Shown here: positions 53,357-61,881 of the stretch, piece by piece
How positions within the stretch are numbered: position 1 is the stretch's first letter
Layout: each line of letters opens with the position of its first letter
Assembly: GCF_042651565.1 (NCBI RefSeq)
Contig: NZ_JBHSDF010000002.1
Strand: one strand, 5' to 3'
From: Salinispirillum marinum
GTDB taxonomy: Bacteria; Pseudomonadota; Gammaproteobacteria; Pseudomonadales; Natronospirillaceae
Length of the DNA stretch: 64,000 nucleotides
Translations under genes and position numbers: made by a program
Notes under the pieces: generated by a model
The model's database searches: none
What the model was told of the DNA's origin: nothing
What the model saw: the letters and a program-made list of their open reading frames with translations, nothing else

Positions 53357-53383
53357 GTGTCAGCCTCGACCTTTATCCGTCGG

Positions 53384-53842
53384 TTAATCTTCAAAAACAG
53401 GCACGATGTTCGCCTTGTCTATCTGTTCAAAAGGTAAAAGATATTCAAACTCGCCGTGCTGTAACACGATGTGCTCGTCTTCTACCCCAGCAATAATGCC
53501 TTCGTACTTACGCTTACCTTCAAAAGGAAACTTCAAACGTATTTTTACCATGTGACCTTCGAAGCGCTGATATTGCGCCAAGGTGAACAATGGCCGGTCC
53601 ATACCCGGAGAAGAAACCTCCAGTGTGTAGGCGTTGGTGATGGGATCTTCGACATCGTAGACCGCCGCTAACTGATGGCTTACCGATGAACAATCTTCGA
53701 CCTTAATGCCGTTCTCGTGCTCAATATAAATACGCAAGGTGCTGTGCTTACCCTGCGCGGAGTATTCTACGCCCCAGAGCTCAAAGCCGAGGCCTTCAAC
53801 CACCGGCTGGCTCAATGTGATAATTTCGTCTACTTTTGCCAT
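53384..53842 (-). CDS. rimP: Ribosome maturation factor RimP
   Basis: The 152-residue protein matches RimP: FELWGVEYSAQGKHSTLRIYIEHENG, VSHQLAAVYDVEDPI, and YTLEVSSPGMDRPL. It is needed for 30S assembly. It heads rimP-nusA-infB, behind two terminators that close the upstream tRNA-Leu transcript. Confidence 0.96.
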   Translation of the reverse strand: MAKVDEIITLSQPVVEGLGFELWGVEYSAQGKHSTLRIYIEHENGIKVEDCSSVSHQLAAVYDVEDPITNAYTLEVSSPGMDRPLFTLAQYQRFEGHMVKIRLKFPFEGKRKYEGIIAGVEDEHIVLQHGEFEYLLPFEQIDKANIVPVFED

Positions 53843-53909
53843 ATTCTCTTCACAATATCAGTGCCACCCTAGGATGATCACCCGAACCCGCACGGTGTGT
53901 GCCGGTGAA

Positions 53910-53933
53910 ATAAAAAATGGGCCCTTGGCCCAT
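53910..53933 (-). terminator. Second intrinsic terminator upstream of rimP
   Basis: ATGGGCC (53917-53923) pairs with GGCCCAT (53927-53933) with a 3-base loop and a minus-strand run of six Ts. It is a backup for the terminator at 53989. Confidence 0.75.
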
Positions 53934-53988
53934 CCTAACAATGCACGCCACTACCCAGTCGACTCAGCGCCATCAGCCAGATGGGTAA

Positions 53989-54012
53989 TAAAAAACCCCA
54001 TAAAGGGGTTTT
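53989..54012 (-). terminator. Intrinsic terminator after tRNA-Leu
   Basis: AAAACCCC (53992-53999) pairs with GGGGTTTT (54005-54012); the minus strand continues with Ts. The 137 bases between it and the tRNA gene hold an AGCCTGA/TCAGGCT hairpin, but no tRNA-Met like E. coli metY. Confidence 0.8.
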
Positions 54013-54149
54013 CTGAGCGCTCTCTGACACTACCAGCTCAGACAGCTTACTTGGCGTGGCAGCGTCACAAGCCTGAGCGTTCAGGCTCGCACTCGCCGCA
54101 AAGACAGCCTGACTTATTTAACGACTTAACAGGCAAGTCACACAATAAT

Positions 54150-54235
54150 TGGTGCCGACGACTAGACTCGAACTAGCACGGGCTACGCCCACCACCCCCT
54201 CAAGATGGCGTGTCTACCAATTCCACCACGTCGGC
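54150..54235 (-). tRNA. tRNA-Leu (anticodon GAG)
   Basis: The minus strand reads GCCGACGTGGTGGAATTGG, with a class II long variable arm, anticodon loop CTTGAGG (anticodon GAG), a TAGTTCGAGTC T-arm, and CGTCGGC plus ACCA at the 3' end. The 86-base gene carries its CCA. It lies 20 bases after secG, the position of leuU in E. coli. Confidence 0.95.
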
Positions 54236-54255
54236 ACTACGGAAATCGCGGGCGC

Positions 54256-54597
54256 TTATTCTACGTCAGGAAAATCCAATGTACCAGCACCTTCTTCAGG
54301 CGCTGCTGGCGCTTCTTCGATGAACAGGCTGTCATCGATCGTAAATAAACGATCGGCATCTGCCCGATTTTTTGCGACCACGGCCAAGGCCAGACTGGTA
54401 CCAAAAAACAAGGTAGCCAAAACAGCGGTCGTGCGCGACAAAAAGGTCGCACTGCCTTGGCTGCCAAACACACCCTGTGATGCGCCGCCGCCAAAAGAAG
54501 CACCTGCGTCAGCACCTTTACCCCGTTGGATCAGCACGAAGCCAACAACACCAACGGCCAATACTACGTGTACAATCGTCAGAAACGTTTCCATCAA
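54256..54597 (-). CDS. secG: Preprotein translocase subunit SecG
   Basis: The 113-residue protein has two membrane helices (about 5-22 and 53-72) around the loop GVVGFVLIQRGKGADAGASF, and SFGGGASQGVFGSQGSATFL is the family signature. It stimulates SecYE-dependent protein export. The C-terminal 35 residues are Pro/Ala/Glu-rich. It is 8 bases after tpiA and just before tRNA-Leu. Confidence 0.95.
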   Translation of the reverse strand: MMETFLTIVHVVLAVGVVGFVLIQRGKGADAGASFGGGASQGVFGSQGSATFLSRTTAVLATLFFGTSLALAVVAKNRADADRLFTIDDSLFIEEAPAAPEEGAGTLDFPDVE

Positions 54598-54605
54598 TTC
54601 ACCTA

Positions 54606-55355
54606 TTAGGCTGCTGCGTTGCAGATGCCAACAAATTCTTCCACCAAAAGCGATGCACCGCCTACCAACCCACCGTCGATATCGGGCATTGCAAATAATT
54701 CCGCCGCACTGGCGGCCTTCACACTGCCGCCATACAAAATCTGAATCTTTTCGGCCATATTGGCATCTGCCTTGGCCAGAAATTCACGCAATTCTGCGTG
54801 CACGTCCTGCGCTTGTTGCGGCGATGCCGTTTTACCGGTACCGATCGCCCAAACAGGCTCATAAGCCACCACAAGTTGACGAAAACCGTCCACCCCAACC
54901 ACATCCAATACAGCCTGCAGTTGGCGTCGGCACACGTCACCGGTAACACCTGCTTCACGCTGTTCCAACGTCTCACCGATGCACAACATCGGCGTCACTC
55001 CGGCGTCCAACGCAGCCTTCACCTTGGCGGCGACTAGGGCGTCGTCTTCACCGAATAACGTACGTCGCTCGGAATGGCCAACTAACACATAGGTGCAACC
55101 GAATTCTTTTAACATGCCCAGCGAGGTCTCACCGGTATACGCACCACTGTCTGCCGTGTGCGCATTCTGTCCACCCCAAGCAATCGTTGAGCCTTGCAGT
55201 TGTGCTTGCACATCCGCCAAAAACACGGCGGGCGAAAATACGACGACCTGCGCTGCTTTGTTTTGAATGCCGGATTTGAAACCACTCAACAGTTCAGCCA
55301 CCTGAGCCTTACTGCCGTTCATCTTCCAGTTTGCTGCTACGATTGCCTGACGCAT
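54606..55355 (-). CDS. tpiA: Triose-phosphate isomerase
   Basis: From ATG 55355 the 249-residue enzyme starts RQAIVAANWKMNGSK. Catalytic residues are visible: Lys in NWKMN, His in YVLVGHSERR, Glu in VVAYEPVWAIGTGK (loop 6). The end DGGLVGGASL binds phosphate. An upstream start (55394) is less likely. The gene lies between glmM and secG as in Pseudomonas. Confidence 0.97.
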   Translation of the reverse strand: MRQAIVAANWKMNGSKAQVAELLSGFKSGIQNKAAQVVVFSPAVFLADVQAQLQGSTIAWGGQNAHTADSGAYTGETSLGMLKEFGCTYVLVGHSERRTLFGEDDALVAAKVKAALDAGVTPMLCIGETLEQREAGVTGDVCRRQLQAVLDVVGVDGFRQLVVAYEPVWAIGTGKTASPQQAQDVHAELREFLAKADANMAEKIQILYGGSVKAASAAELFAMPDIDGGLVGGASLLVEEFVGICNAAA

Positions 55356-55419
55356 GCGAATACCCTTTTTTAATGCGGCGCGTATGTTAACCATTTTGCC
55401 CTAGCGACACAAGTACGCC

Positions 55420-56763
55420 CTAGGGAAGCTGCATGATTTCAGCCACTTGATCCGCCAGGGCTTGGCACAGCTTGCGCACTTGTGCGGCATCTTCACCTTC
55501 AATCATCACCCGCACCACGGGTTCGGTTCCCGAAGGTCGCAACAAGACCCGTCCCGTCTCGCCTAGCTGACTTTCCGTTGCTTTAACTGCTGCGAGAACA
55601 GCCGTATCGCTCAACGCCTTAGCCTTATCTTTTACCCGCACATTGATCATTTCTTGCGGAAATTTGCGCATCCCCATGCGCGCTTCTTGCAGGTTCAGCT
55701 CCATATCTTGCAACGCCACCAAAACCTGCAACGCCGCAACAATACCGTCGCCCGTGCTGGTTTTATGCGCACATATCAGGTGACCAGAGCTTTCGCCGCC
55801 CAGCAACCAGTCGCGCTCCACCATTTGTTCCATAACGTACCGGTCGCCCACATTGGCACGTACTAATTCAATTCCTTTCTTGCGCAGCGCCACCTCTAAG
55901 CCCATGTTCGCCATGAGGGTACTCACCACACCGCCGTTTAGCTTGCCCCGGGACTGCAAGTGAGAGGCAATAATGAACAGCAGCTCATCGCCGTCCAAGA
56001 TCTGTCCGGCATGATCGACCATCAACACCCGATCACCGTCGCCGTCAAACGCAATCCCGAGTTTTGCTCCCTGATCCAACACTTCAGACTGCAAAGCTTG
56101 GGGACTGGTAGAGCCACACTTATGGTTGATATTGAAGCCATCGGGCTTGCAACCGATGGCAATAACCTCGGCACCCAACTCACTGAATACCTTGGGCGCG
56201 ATATCGTAGGTCGCCCCGTTGGCGCAATCCAACACTATTTTCTGGCCTTTCAAATCGAGTCGGCTAGCGGTACTTTTGCAGAATTCCACATAGCGCCCCA
56301 CCGCATCTGAAATTCGTCTGGCTTTACCCAATTCGGCCGAGGGCGCCGTGGTCATCGGCTTTTCTAATTCCGCCTCAATGGCATTTTCGACCTCGTCTGA
56401 CAGCTTCCGCCCGTCCGCGCCGAAAAACTTGATGCCATTGTCCTGATGTGGATTGTGTGAGGCGGAAATCACGATACCGGCATCGCACTTGAACGTTTGT
56501 GTTAAATACGCAATGGCGGGCGTCGGCATAGGCCCCAACAGCAGCACGTCGACACCGGCGGCCGACAGCCCAGACTCCAAGGCTGACTCAAACATGTAGC
56601 CCGAAATCCGCGTATCCTTACCGATGATGATTTTGCTTTTGCCCTGCTGCGCAAACACCTTGCCGGCTGCCCAACCCAACTTGAGCATAAATTCGGCCGT
56701 AATAGGGGGCGTACCCACCTCGCCACGAATGCCGTCTGTGCCAAAATAGCGCCGCTTGTTCAT
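55420..56763 (-). CDS. glmM: Phosphoglucosamine mutase
   Basis: The 447-residue protein starts NKRRYFGTDGIRGEVG; the phosphoserine loop is GIVISASHNPHQDNGIKFFG near residue 100, the metal loop AFDGDGDRVLMVD near residue 240, and the phosphate loop LRPSGTEPVVRVM near the end. It converts glucosamine-6-phosphate to glucosamine-1-phosphate for cell-wall precursors. It follows folP with a 30-base gap. Confidence 0.97.
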   Translation of the reverse strand: MNKRRYFGTDGIRGEVGTPPITAEFMLKLGWAAGKVFAQQGKSKIIIGKDTRISGYMFESALESGLSAAGVDVLLLGPMPTPAIAYLTQTFKCDAGIVISASHNPHQDNGIKFFGADGRKLSDEVENAIEAELEKPMTTAPSAELGKARRISDAVGRYVEFCKSTASRLDLKGQKIVLDCANGATYDIAPKVFSELGAEVIAIGCKPDGFNINHKCGSTSPQALQSEVLDQGAKLGIAFDGDGDRVLMVDHAGQILDGDELLFIIASHLQSRGKLNGGVVSTLMANMGLEVALRKKGIELVRANVGDRYVMEQMVERDWLLGGESSGHLICAHKTSTGDGIVAALQVLVALQDMELNLQEARMGMRKFPQEMINVRVKDKAKALSDTAVLAAVKATESQLGETGRVLLRPSGTEPVVRVMIEGEDAAQVRKLCQALADQVAEIMQLP

Positions 56764-56793
56764 CTTGAGTTCCCTTATTCGCCTACTGAACCA

Positions 56794-57618
56794 TTAATTT
56801 TTTAATGCACGCCAAACGTTTAAAGCGTCCACTGTTTCATCCACATCATGCACCCGTACCATCTGCACACCGTGCTGCGCAGCCAATAACGCCGCCGCCA
56901 CACTGGCGGTGCCACGCTGCGCTATCGGCTTGCCGGTAATATCGCCCAACATGGTCTTGCGTGAAACCCCGACCAGCAAAGGAAAACCTAAGGCCAACAA
57001 TTGAGGCAAGGCACGAAAGAGCGCCACATTATGAGCGAATGATTTACCAAAGCCAAACCCGGGATCCAACACAATGTGCTCACGCTTAACACCAGCACGC
57101 AATGCGATGTCTACACGCTTGGCTAAATAACCCGATACCTGCGCCACGACATCATCATACTCCGGGTTCTGCTGCATGGTGCCCGGCTGGCCTTGCATGT
57201 GCATGAGGCAAACGGGGACATCCAATGATGCTGCCATAGAAAGGGCACCTTCCCTACTCAAGGCCCGGACATCATTGATCCAGTCGGCCCCCGCCGCCAC
57301 GGCCGCCGCCATGACGTCCGGTGTACTCGTGTCGACCGATATCCAAACATCCGACTGTTGGCGTATGGCCTCTATCGCCGGTATAACTCGGGATAATTCT
57401 TCGTCAACCGAAACGGGTTGCGCGCCTGGTCGCGTGGACTCACCTCCCACATCAATGACATCCACCCCAGCCACCAACATCTCGGTGATGCGCTTTGCCA
57501 AGCGTTCTGGTTGAGTATAACGACCACCATCGCTGAATGAGTCCGGCGTGGTGTTTAATACCCCCATCACTCGCGTTTGCTGGAAATCAAGACGACGGGA
57601 CCCGTGACGCAATGCCAT
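56794..57618 (-). CDS. folP: Dihydropteroate synthase
   Basis: The 274-residue TIM-barrel enzyme has both family signatures: MGVLNTTPDSFSDGGRY near residue 18 and VIDVGGESTRPGAQPVS near residue 55, with the later DPGFGFGKSFAHN. It condenses p-aminobenzoate with the pterin diphosphate in folate synthesis and is the sulfonamide target. It is 86 bases after ftsH, behind a terminator-like hairpin. Confidence 0.96.
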   Translation of the reverse strand: MALRHGSRRLDFQQTRVMGVLNTTPDSFSDGGRYTQPERLAKRITEMLVAGVDVIDVGGESTRPGAQPVSVDEELSRVIPAIEAIRQQSDVWISVDTSTPDVMAAAVAAGADWINDVRALSREGALSMAASLDVPVCLMHMQGQPGTMQQNPEYDDVVAQVSGYLAKRVDIALRAGVKREHIVLDPGFGFGKSFAHNVALFRALPQLLALGFPLLVGVSRKTMLGDITGKPIAQRGTASVAAALLAAQHGVQMVRVHDVDETVDALNVWRALKN

Positions 57619-57650
57619 AATTCACTCTCAAATAAAACTGACCGGAAAAA

Positions 57651-57675
57651 CACAAAAGCGGCCCGAAAGCCGCTT
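57651..57675 (-). terminator. Intrinsic terminator-like hairpin between ftsH and folP
   Basis: AAGCGGC (57656-57662) and GCCGCTT (57669-57675) form a 7-bp stem followed on the minus strand by TTTTGTGTTTTT. It may partly end ftsH transcription before folP. Confidence 0.65.
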
Positions 57676-57704
57676 ATATAGATAACTGATGAGAACGATA
57701 GCGG

Positions 57705-59690
57705 CTAGGAATTCGGCCGCCCTGAATCAGGTGCCTCATGCGACTCATCAGGCGCATCGTCCTGTGAAGCCGCACTCTTAACCTCTCTTTCATGTTCAGC
57801 CTCAGCCTCTTCTTCCGCCTCCTTCTTTGCCCGCGCCTCGCGCTCGGCGCGTGCTTGCGCTACGGCTGAAGTATCCCAGTCTGCGGGCTTACGCGGCTTC
57901 TTGCCTTCCATGATGTCATCAATCTGACCGGCATCGATGGTTTCATACTCCATCAAGGCGTCTTTCATCATTTCCAGTTTTTCACGGTTGTCCACCAATA
58001 TCTTCTTCGCCCGCTCATAGCAGCGCGTACAGATGTCTTTGATTTCTTCATCAATGGCCTTGGCGGTTTCACCTGAAAAAGCACCTGAAGACTGGCTGCT
58101 ACCCAGGTAGTCCTGCCGTTCTTCTTCATACATCAGCGGCCCCATGCGGTCACTTAAACCCCACTTGGTCACCATGTTACGCGCCAACTTGGTGGCTCGC
58201 TCGATATCATTAGAAGCGCCGGTCGTCACTTGGTCCATGCCATTGATCAACTCTTCTGCCAATCGCCCGCCATACAACGAACAGATTTGGCTTTCCAAAC
58301 CTTCACGACTCAGGCTGTAACGATCTTCTTCCGGCAAGAACATGGTCACACCCAGCGCACGACCACGCGGAATAATACTGACTTTGTACACCGGGTCATG
58401 GTTGGGCACCAAGCGACCCACAATGGCGTGCCCGGATTCGTGATAGGCGGTGTTGATCTTCTCTTTTTCCGACATCACCATGGACTTGCGCTCGGCACCC
58501 ATCATGATTTTGTCTTTTGCCCGATCAAATTCTTCCATGGTCACCAAACGCTTGTTGCTGCGCGCCGCGAACAGTGCCGCTTCATTGACCAAGTTGGCTA
58601 AGTCAGCGCCGGAAAAACCGGGCGTGCCACGGGCAATGATTTTCGGGTTAACCGCGTCGCCCAAAGGCACTTTGCGCATGTGCACTTTCAGAATCTGTTC
58701 ACGACCACGGATGTCCGGCAAGCCGACCACCACCTGACGGTCAAAACGGCCTGGACGCATCAAGGCGGGGTCCAATACATCCGGACGGTTAGTCGCCGCA
58801 ATAATGATGATGCCGTCATTCGCTTCAAAACCGTCCATCTCTACCAGCAACTGGTTCAACGTTTGCTCACGCTCGTCATTACCGCCACCGATGCCGACAC
58901 CACGGCTGCGACCCACGGCGTCGATCTCGTCAATAAACACGATACAGGGCGCTTGTTTCTTCGCCTGCTCAAACATGTCGCGTACCCGCGACGCACCGAC
59001 ACCGACGAACATTTCAACGAAGTCCGAACCGGAGATAGAAAAGAATGGCACCTTGGCTTCACCGGCAATGGCTTTTGCCAACAGTGTTTTACCGGTACCC
59101 GGAGGGCCAACCAACAACACACCACGCGGAATAGTACCGCCCAAGCGCTGGTATTTGCCGGGATCACGCAAGAACTCGACCAACTCGGCCACATCGTCCT
59201 TCGCTTCTTCTACACCGGCCACATCGGCAAAGGTGGTCTTTATTTGGTCTTCACTGAGCAACCGCGCTTTGGATTTACCAAAGCTCATCGGGCCACCCTT
59301 GCCGCCCGCGCCGCCTTGCATTTGACGCATGAAAAAGAAGAACACCAGAATGATCAGGAGAATCGGGAAGCTGGCCACCAAGAGTTGTGACCAAATACTT
59401 TGCTGCTCTGCCTGCCGGGCCTCGACATCAACGCCAGCATCCATCAGCCGCTCGATGAAATCCTGCTGCACAATCAAGTAGGGGCTGGTCGCTTGGAAGG
59501 TTGAGCCGTCGCTGCGCACCCCTTCAATTTTGGTGCCTGAAATAGTTACCCGATCAATACGCCCGTTATCCACTTGTGACATAAACTGAGAGTACGTGAT
59601 TTCTTGGCTCGTCTGCCCAGAAGGAAAGCTATTGAACACCGACAGTAAAACCACTGCGATGACGACCCACAAAATTAAATTCTTAGCCAT
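57705..59690 (-). CDS. ftsH: ATP-dependent zinc metalloprotease FtsH
   Basis: The 661-residue protein has two membrane helices (about 5-22, 100-120) around a periplasmic domain, an AAA+ domain with Walker A LVGPPGTGKTLLAKAIAGE, Walker B CIVFIDEIDAVG, SRH ATNRPDVLDPALMRPGRFD, and the zinc site HESGHAIVG. The C-terminus is long, acidic and coiled. It degrades misfolded membrane proteins, LpxC and others under HflKC control. Unusually, rlmE is not found upstream. Confidence 0.97.
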   Translation of the reverse strand: MAKNLILWVVIAVVLLSVFNSFPSGQTSQEITYSQFMSQVDNGRIDRVTISGTKIEGVRSDGSTFQATSPYLIVQQDFIERLMDAGVDVEARQAEQQSIWSQLLVASFPILLIILVFFFFMRQMQGGAGGKGGPMSFGKSKARLLSEDQIKTTFADVAGVEEAKDDVAELVEFLRDPGKYQRLGGTIPRGVLLVGPPGTGKTLLAKAIAGEAKVPFFSISGSDFVEMFVGVGASRVRDMFEQAKKQAPCIVFIDEIDAVGRSRGVGIGGGNDEREQTLNQLLVEMDGFEANDGIIIIAATNRPDVLDPALMRPGRFDRQVVVGLPDIRGREQILKVHMRKVPLGDAVNPKIIARGTPGFSGADLANLVNEAALFAARSNKRLVTMEEFDRAKDKIMMGAERKSMVMSEKEKINTAYHESGHAIVGRLVPNHDPVYKVSIIPRGRALGVTMFLPEEDRYSLSREGLESQICSLYGGRLAEELINGMDQVTTGASNDIERATKLARNMVTKWGLSDRMGPLMYEEERQDYLGSSQSSGAFSGETAKAIDEEIKDICTRCYERAKKILVDNREKLEMMKDALMEYETIDAGQIDDIMEGKKPRKPADWDTSAVAQARAEREARAKKEAEEEAEAEHEREVKSAASQDDAPDESHEAPDSGRPNS

Positions 59691-60005
59691 AGTGTTTAAC
59701 TCGTACTCCTGATGGGTGCTCTAGACACCCGCTCAAATGAATCCACGATCGAAAGGTGTTCGCTGATTTGCAACATTACACACAACAATGTGGTATGTGG
59801 GGCCCTTTTGCCTTTTTACAAGCCCACAGCTTAGCGCCAGCAGCCGTATCTCGGCCAAGCATTTGCGCTAGTTTGACATTGGCATCCACTGTATACGCTT
59901 TAACAACCACAATAAGACCATTGGCGCTCGGAATTGGCAGCGATTGCCGGTAAACTGGGCGATTATTTCATTTACCACTGCAATTCACCATAGGCATACA
60001 CTTCC
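59691..60005. other. 315-base gap between ftsH and yhbY without rlmE
   Basis: The divergent gap holds promoters for ftsH and yhbY but no gene that I can support. In most gammaproteobacteria rlmE (ftsJ) lies here. A minus-strand frame (about 59812-59958, stop-bounded) can be read but has no good start or family resemblance. Confidence 0.5.
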
Positions 60006-60320
60006 ATGGCTTTATCGAACGACCAAAAAAAGCGCTTTCGCGGCATCGGCCATGCGCTCAAACCCATTGTCACCATCGGTTCAAACGGCATTACGGAAAC
60101 CGTCCTGGAGGAATTGCGCCGCGCTTTGCACGATCACGAACTCATCAAGGTAAAATTGGCCGCTGGCGAGCGCGATGATCGACAAGCCATCGTCGATTAC
60201 TTGATCGCGCAGACACAGTGTGAAGAAGTCACCCGCATCGGTAAAATAACTTTGCTCTATAAGGCCAATAAACAAGCCAACCCGAAACTGTCAAACATTG
60301 CCCGGCATAAATTGGTTTAA
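60006..60320 (+). CDS. yhbY: YhbY-type CRM-domain RNA-binding protein
   Basis: The 104-residue protein is a single CRM domain: LKPIVTIGSNGITETVLEEL with the GxxG-like loop, then HELIKVKLAAGERDDR and TRIGKITLLYK. YhbY associates with pre-50S particles. It is divergent from ftsH and ends before a terminator that serves the converging trhO gene. Confidence 0.94.
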   Translation: MALSNDQKKRFRGIGHALKPIVTIGSNGITETVLEELRRALHDHELIKVKLAAGERDDRQAIVDYLIAQTQCEEVTRIGKITLLYKANKQANPKLSNIARHKLV

Positions 60321-60340
60321 CGCACCTAATCAGGCTGAAC

Positions 60341-60363
60341 AAAAGCCCCGCTGCCGCGGGGCT
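60341..60363 (-). terminator. Intrinsic terminator of trhO
   Basis: AGCCCCGC (60344-60351) and GCGGGGCT (60356-60363) form an 8-bp stem with a 4-base loop; TTTTGTT follows on the minus strand. On the plus strand the stem may also end yhbY, but without a T-run. Confidence 0.8.
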
Positions 60364-60368
60364 AACAC

Positions 60369-61376
60369 CTAACTTAACGCAGAACCGTCAACTTGCCGAG
60401 CTGCCGCTCTGGCAGCCTTTGCCGCCTTACGTTCTGCCGCCGCGCGCACCGCATCGGCGCCTAAGTGAGCCTCGCCTCGCGCCTTCGCCAACTGCAACTG
60501 TTTCTCTCGTTCTTCGTAACGCCGCCGCTGCTCCGGAGTATGCTTGTCATAGCAATGCGGACATTCTACCCCACGCACAAAATGCGGACTAGCGCGGTCA
60601 TCGGCCGATAAGGGCGCGCGGCATCCAGCGCATAATTGGTAGTCACCGGGTAACAGCGCGTGGTTCACGGTCACCCGATTATCAAACACAAAACACTCGC
60701 CTTGCCAAAGCGACTCCCGCTCCGGCACCTCTTCCAAATACTTTAGAATGCCGCCCTGTAAATGGTACACCTCGTCAAATCCCTGCTCTTTTAAATACGC
60801 CGTACTCTTCTCACAGCGAATACCGCCGGTACAAAACATGGCGACTTTCTTGTGTTTCAGAGGGTCCAGATGGGTTTTTACGTAGTCAGGGAACTCACGG
60901 AAGCTTTCGGTTTTAGGATTGATCGCCCCTTTAAATGTACCGATACCGACCTCGTAATCATTCCGGGTGTCAATGAGCAAGACTTCAGGATCCGAAATCA
61001 ACGCGTTCCATTCTTTCGGCTGCACGTAGGTTCCGACCACACGCTGGGGATCAATACCCTCAACGCCCAGAGTTACGATCTCTTTCTTCAATTTAACTTT
61101 GGTGCGGTAGAACGGCTGGTTGTCGGACAGTGATTCTTTGTAATCAATCCCCTGAAACGCCGGGCGCTCGGCAAACCAACCTTGCAGTGCGTCAATGGCT
61201 GCACGCGAACCGGCTACGGTGCCATTGATGCCTTCCGTGGCCAGCAACAGGGTTCCACGAATACCGTTCGCCTCCATAAAATCCAGCAACGGCTGACGAT
61301 ACTGTGTGTGTTCGATTAGTGTTACAAATTTATACAATGCGCAGACCACGATCTGCGGCTTATCTTGCTCGGCCAT
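60369..61376 (-). CDS. trhO: tRNA uridine(34) hydroxylase TrhO (rhodanese-domain)
   Basis: The ATG at 61376 has AGAGG 10 bases upstream and gives 335 residues; the ORF extends further upstream without support. Features: an N-terminal ferredoxin-like domain (GTLLLATEGINGTVAGSR), a rhodanese domain with the active cysteine in AMFCTGGIRCEKS, and a C-terminal CAGC...CPHC cysteine pair typical of YceA. It makes ho5U34 in tRNAs in a prephenate-independent manner. Confidence 0.93.
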   Translation of the reverse strand: MAEQDKPQIVVCALYKFVTLIEHTQYRQPLLDFMEANGIRGTLLLATEGINGTVAGSRAAIDALQGWFAERPAFQGIDYKESLSDNQPFYRTKVKLKKEIVTLGVEGIDPQRVVGTYVQPKEWNALISDPEVLLIDTRNDYEVGIGTFKGAINPKTESFREFPDYVKTHLDPLKHKKVAMFCTGGIRCEKSTAYLKEQGFDEVYHLQGGILKYLEEVPERESLWQGECFVFDNRVTVNHALLPGDYQLCAGCRAPLSADDRASPHFVRGVECPHCYDKHTPEQRRRYEEREKQLQLAKARGEAHLGADAVRAAAERKAAKAARAAARQVDGSALS

Positions 61377-61468
61377 ATCATACATTCCTCTAGCGAACCG
61401 GAGCGTAAGTCCGGAGCTACAAACTGTCGGTAAAAGCGGGGGCGGTATAGTAACTGACCCAAGGCACA

Positions 61469-61493
61469 TAAAAAAGGTCGCCCGAAGACGACC
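61469..61493 (-). terminator. Intrinsic terminator upstream of trhO
   Basis: GGTCG (61476-61480) and CGACC (61489-61493) form a stem; TTTTTT follows on the minus strand. It would end transcription from the small LuxR-type gene at 61556. Confidence 0.7.
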
Positions 61494-61555
61494 ATATAGT
61501 GTCACGGGTCGCCTCGTGATGTCTTGAAAGTCACAGATCGTATAACTCGATGTTG

Positions 61556-61768
61556 CTATTGCAGAGTTTTCAACCGGAGAGCGGATGTCCGCTGGACCAG
61601 TTTAGCCATAAGCTCAAACCGATTACTGACGCCATAACGCCTGTACAGTTGGCGACAGTGGTACTTCACGGTATGGGAGGAAATGTCCAACATCTGTGCG
61701 ATGTCGTCGTTGGCGTAACCGCCTTGCAGAGCAATAAGGACCTGCTCTTGTCGAGGTGAGAGTTGCAT
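61556..61768 (-). CDS. Small LuxR-type HTH protein
   Basis: From the ATG at 61768 (AAGGAAG upstream) the protein is 70 residues and consists only of a GerE/LuxR helix-turn-helix: LSPRQEQVLIALQGGYANDD, then ISSHTVKYHCRQLYRRYGVS and NRFELMAKL. No receiver or ligand domain is present. Stand-alone LuxR HTH proteins may act as small DNA-binding regulators or modulators. It lies where iscR often follows cysE. An upstream start at 61816 would add 16 residues. Confidence 0.8.
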   Translation of the reverse strand: MQLSPRQEQVLIALQGGYANDDIAQMLDISSHTVKYHCRQLYRRYGVSNRFELMAKLVQRTSALRLKTLQ

Positions 61769-61881
61769 TGTTTTGCTTCCTTGTGTCCAATTTAACAGGT
61801 TGTGATGGCGCACCACTCATCACTGATCCTTCGGTACGCCAAGCTCAACGTCGTCATGTTAGTATGAAATGCGACGTATGA

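Noticed and set aside
54013..54149. A second tRNA (metY-like) downstream of tRNA-Leu
   Set aside because: No T-loop or acceptor stem pairing could be found; only an AGCCTGA/TCAGGCT hairpin is present.
59812..59958. Minus-strand reading frame in the ftsH-yhbY gap as an rlmE remnant or small gene
   Set aside because: No ATG with a ribosome-binding site, short length and no similarity to RlmE.
60015..60320. Reading frames opposite core genes (for example within yhbY, infB, nusA and pnp) as overlapping genes
   Set aside because: They lack start signals and family resemblance and follow from the codon bias of the real genes.
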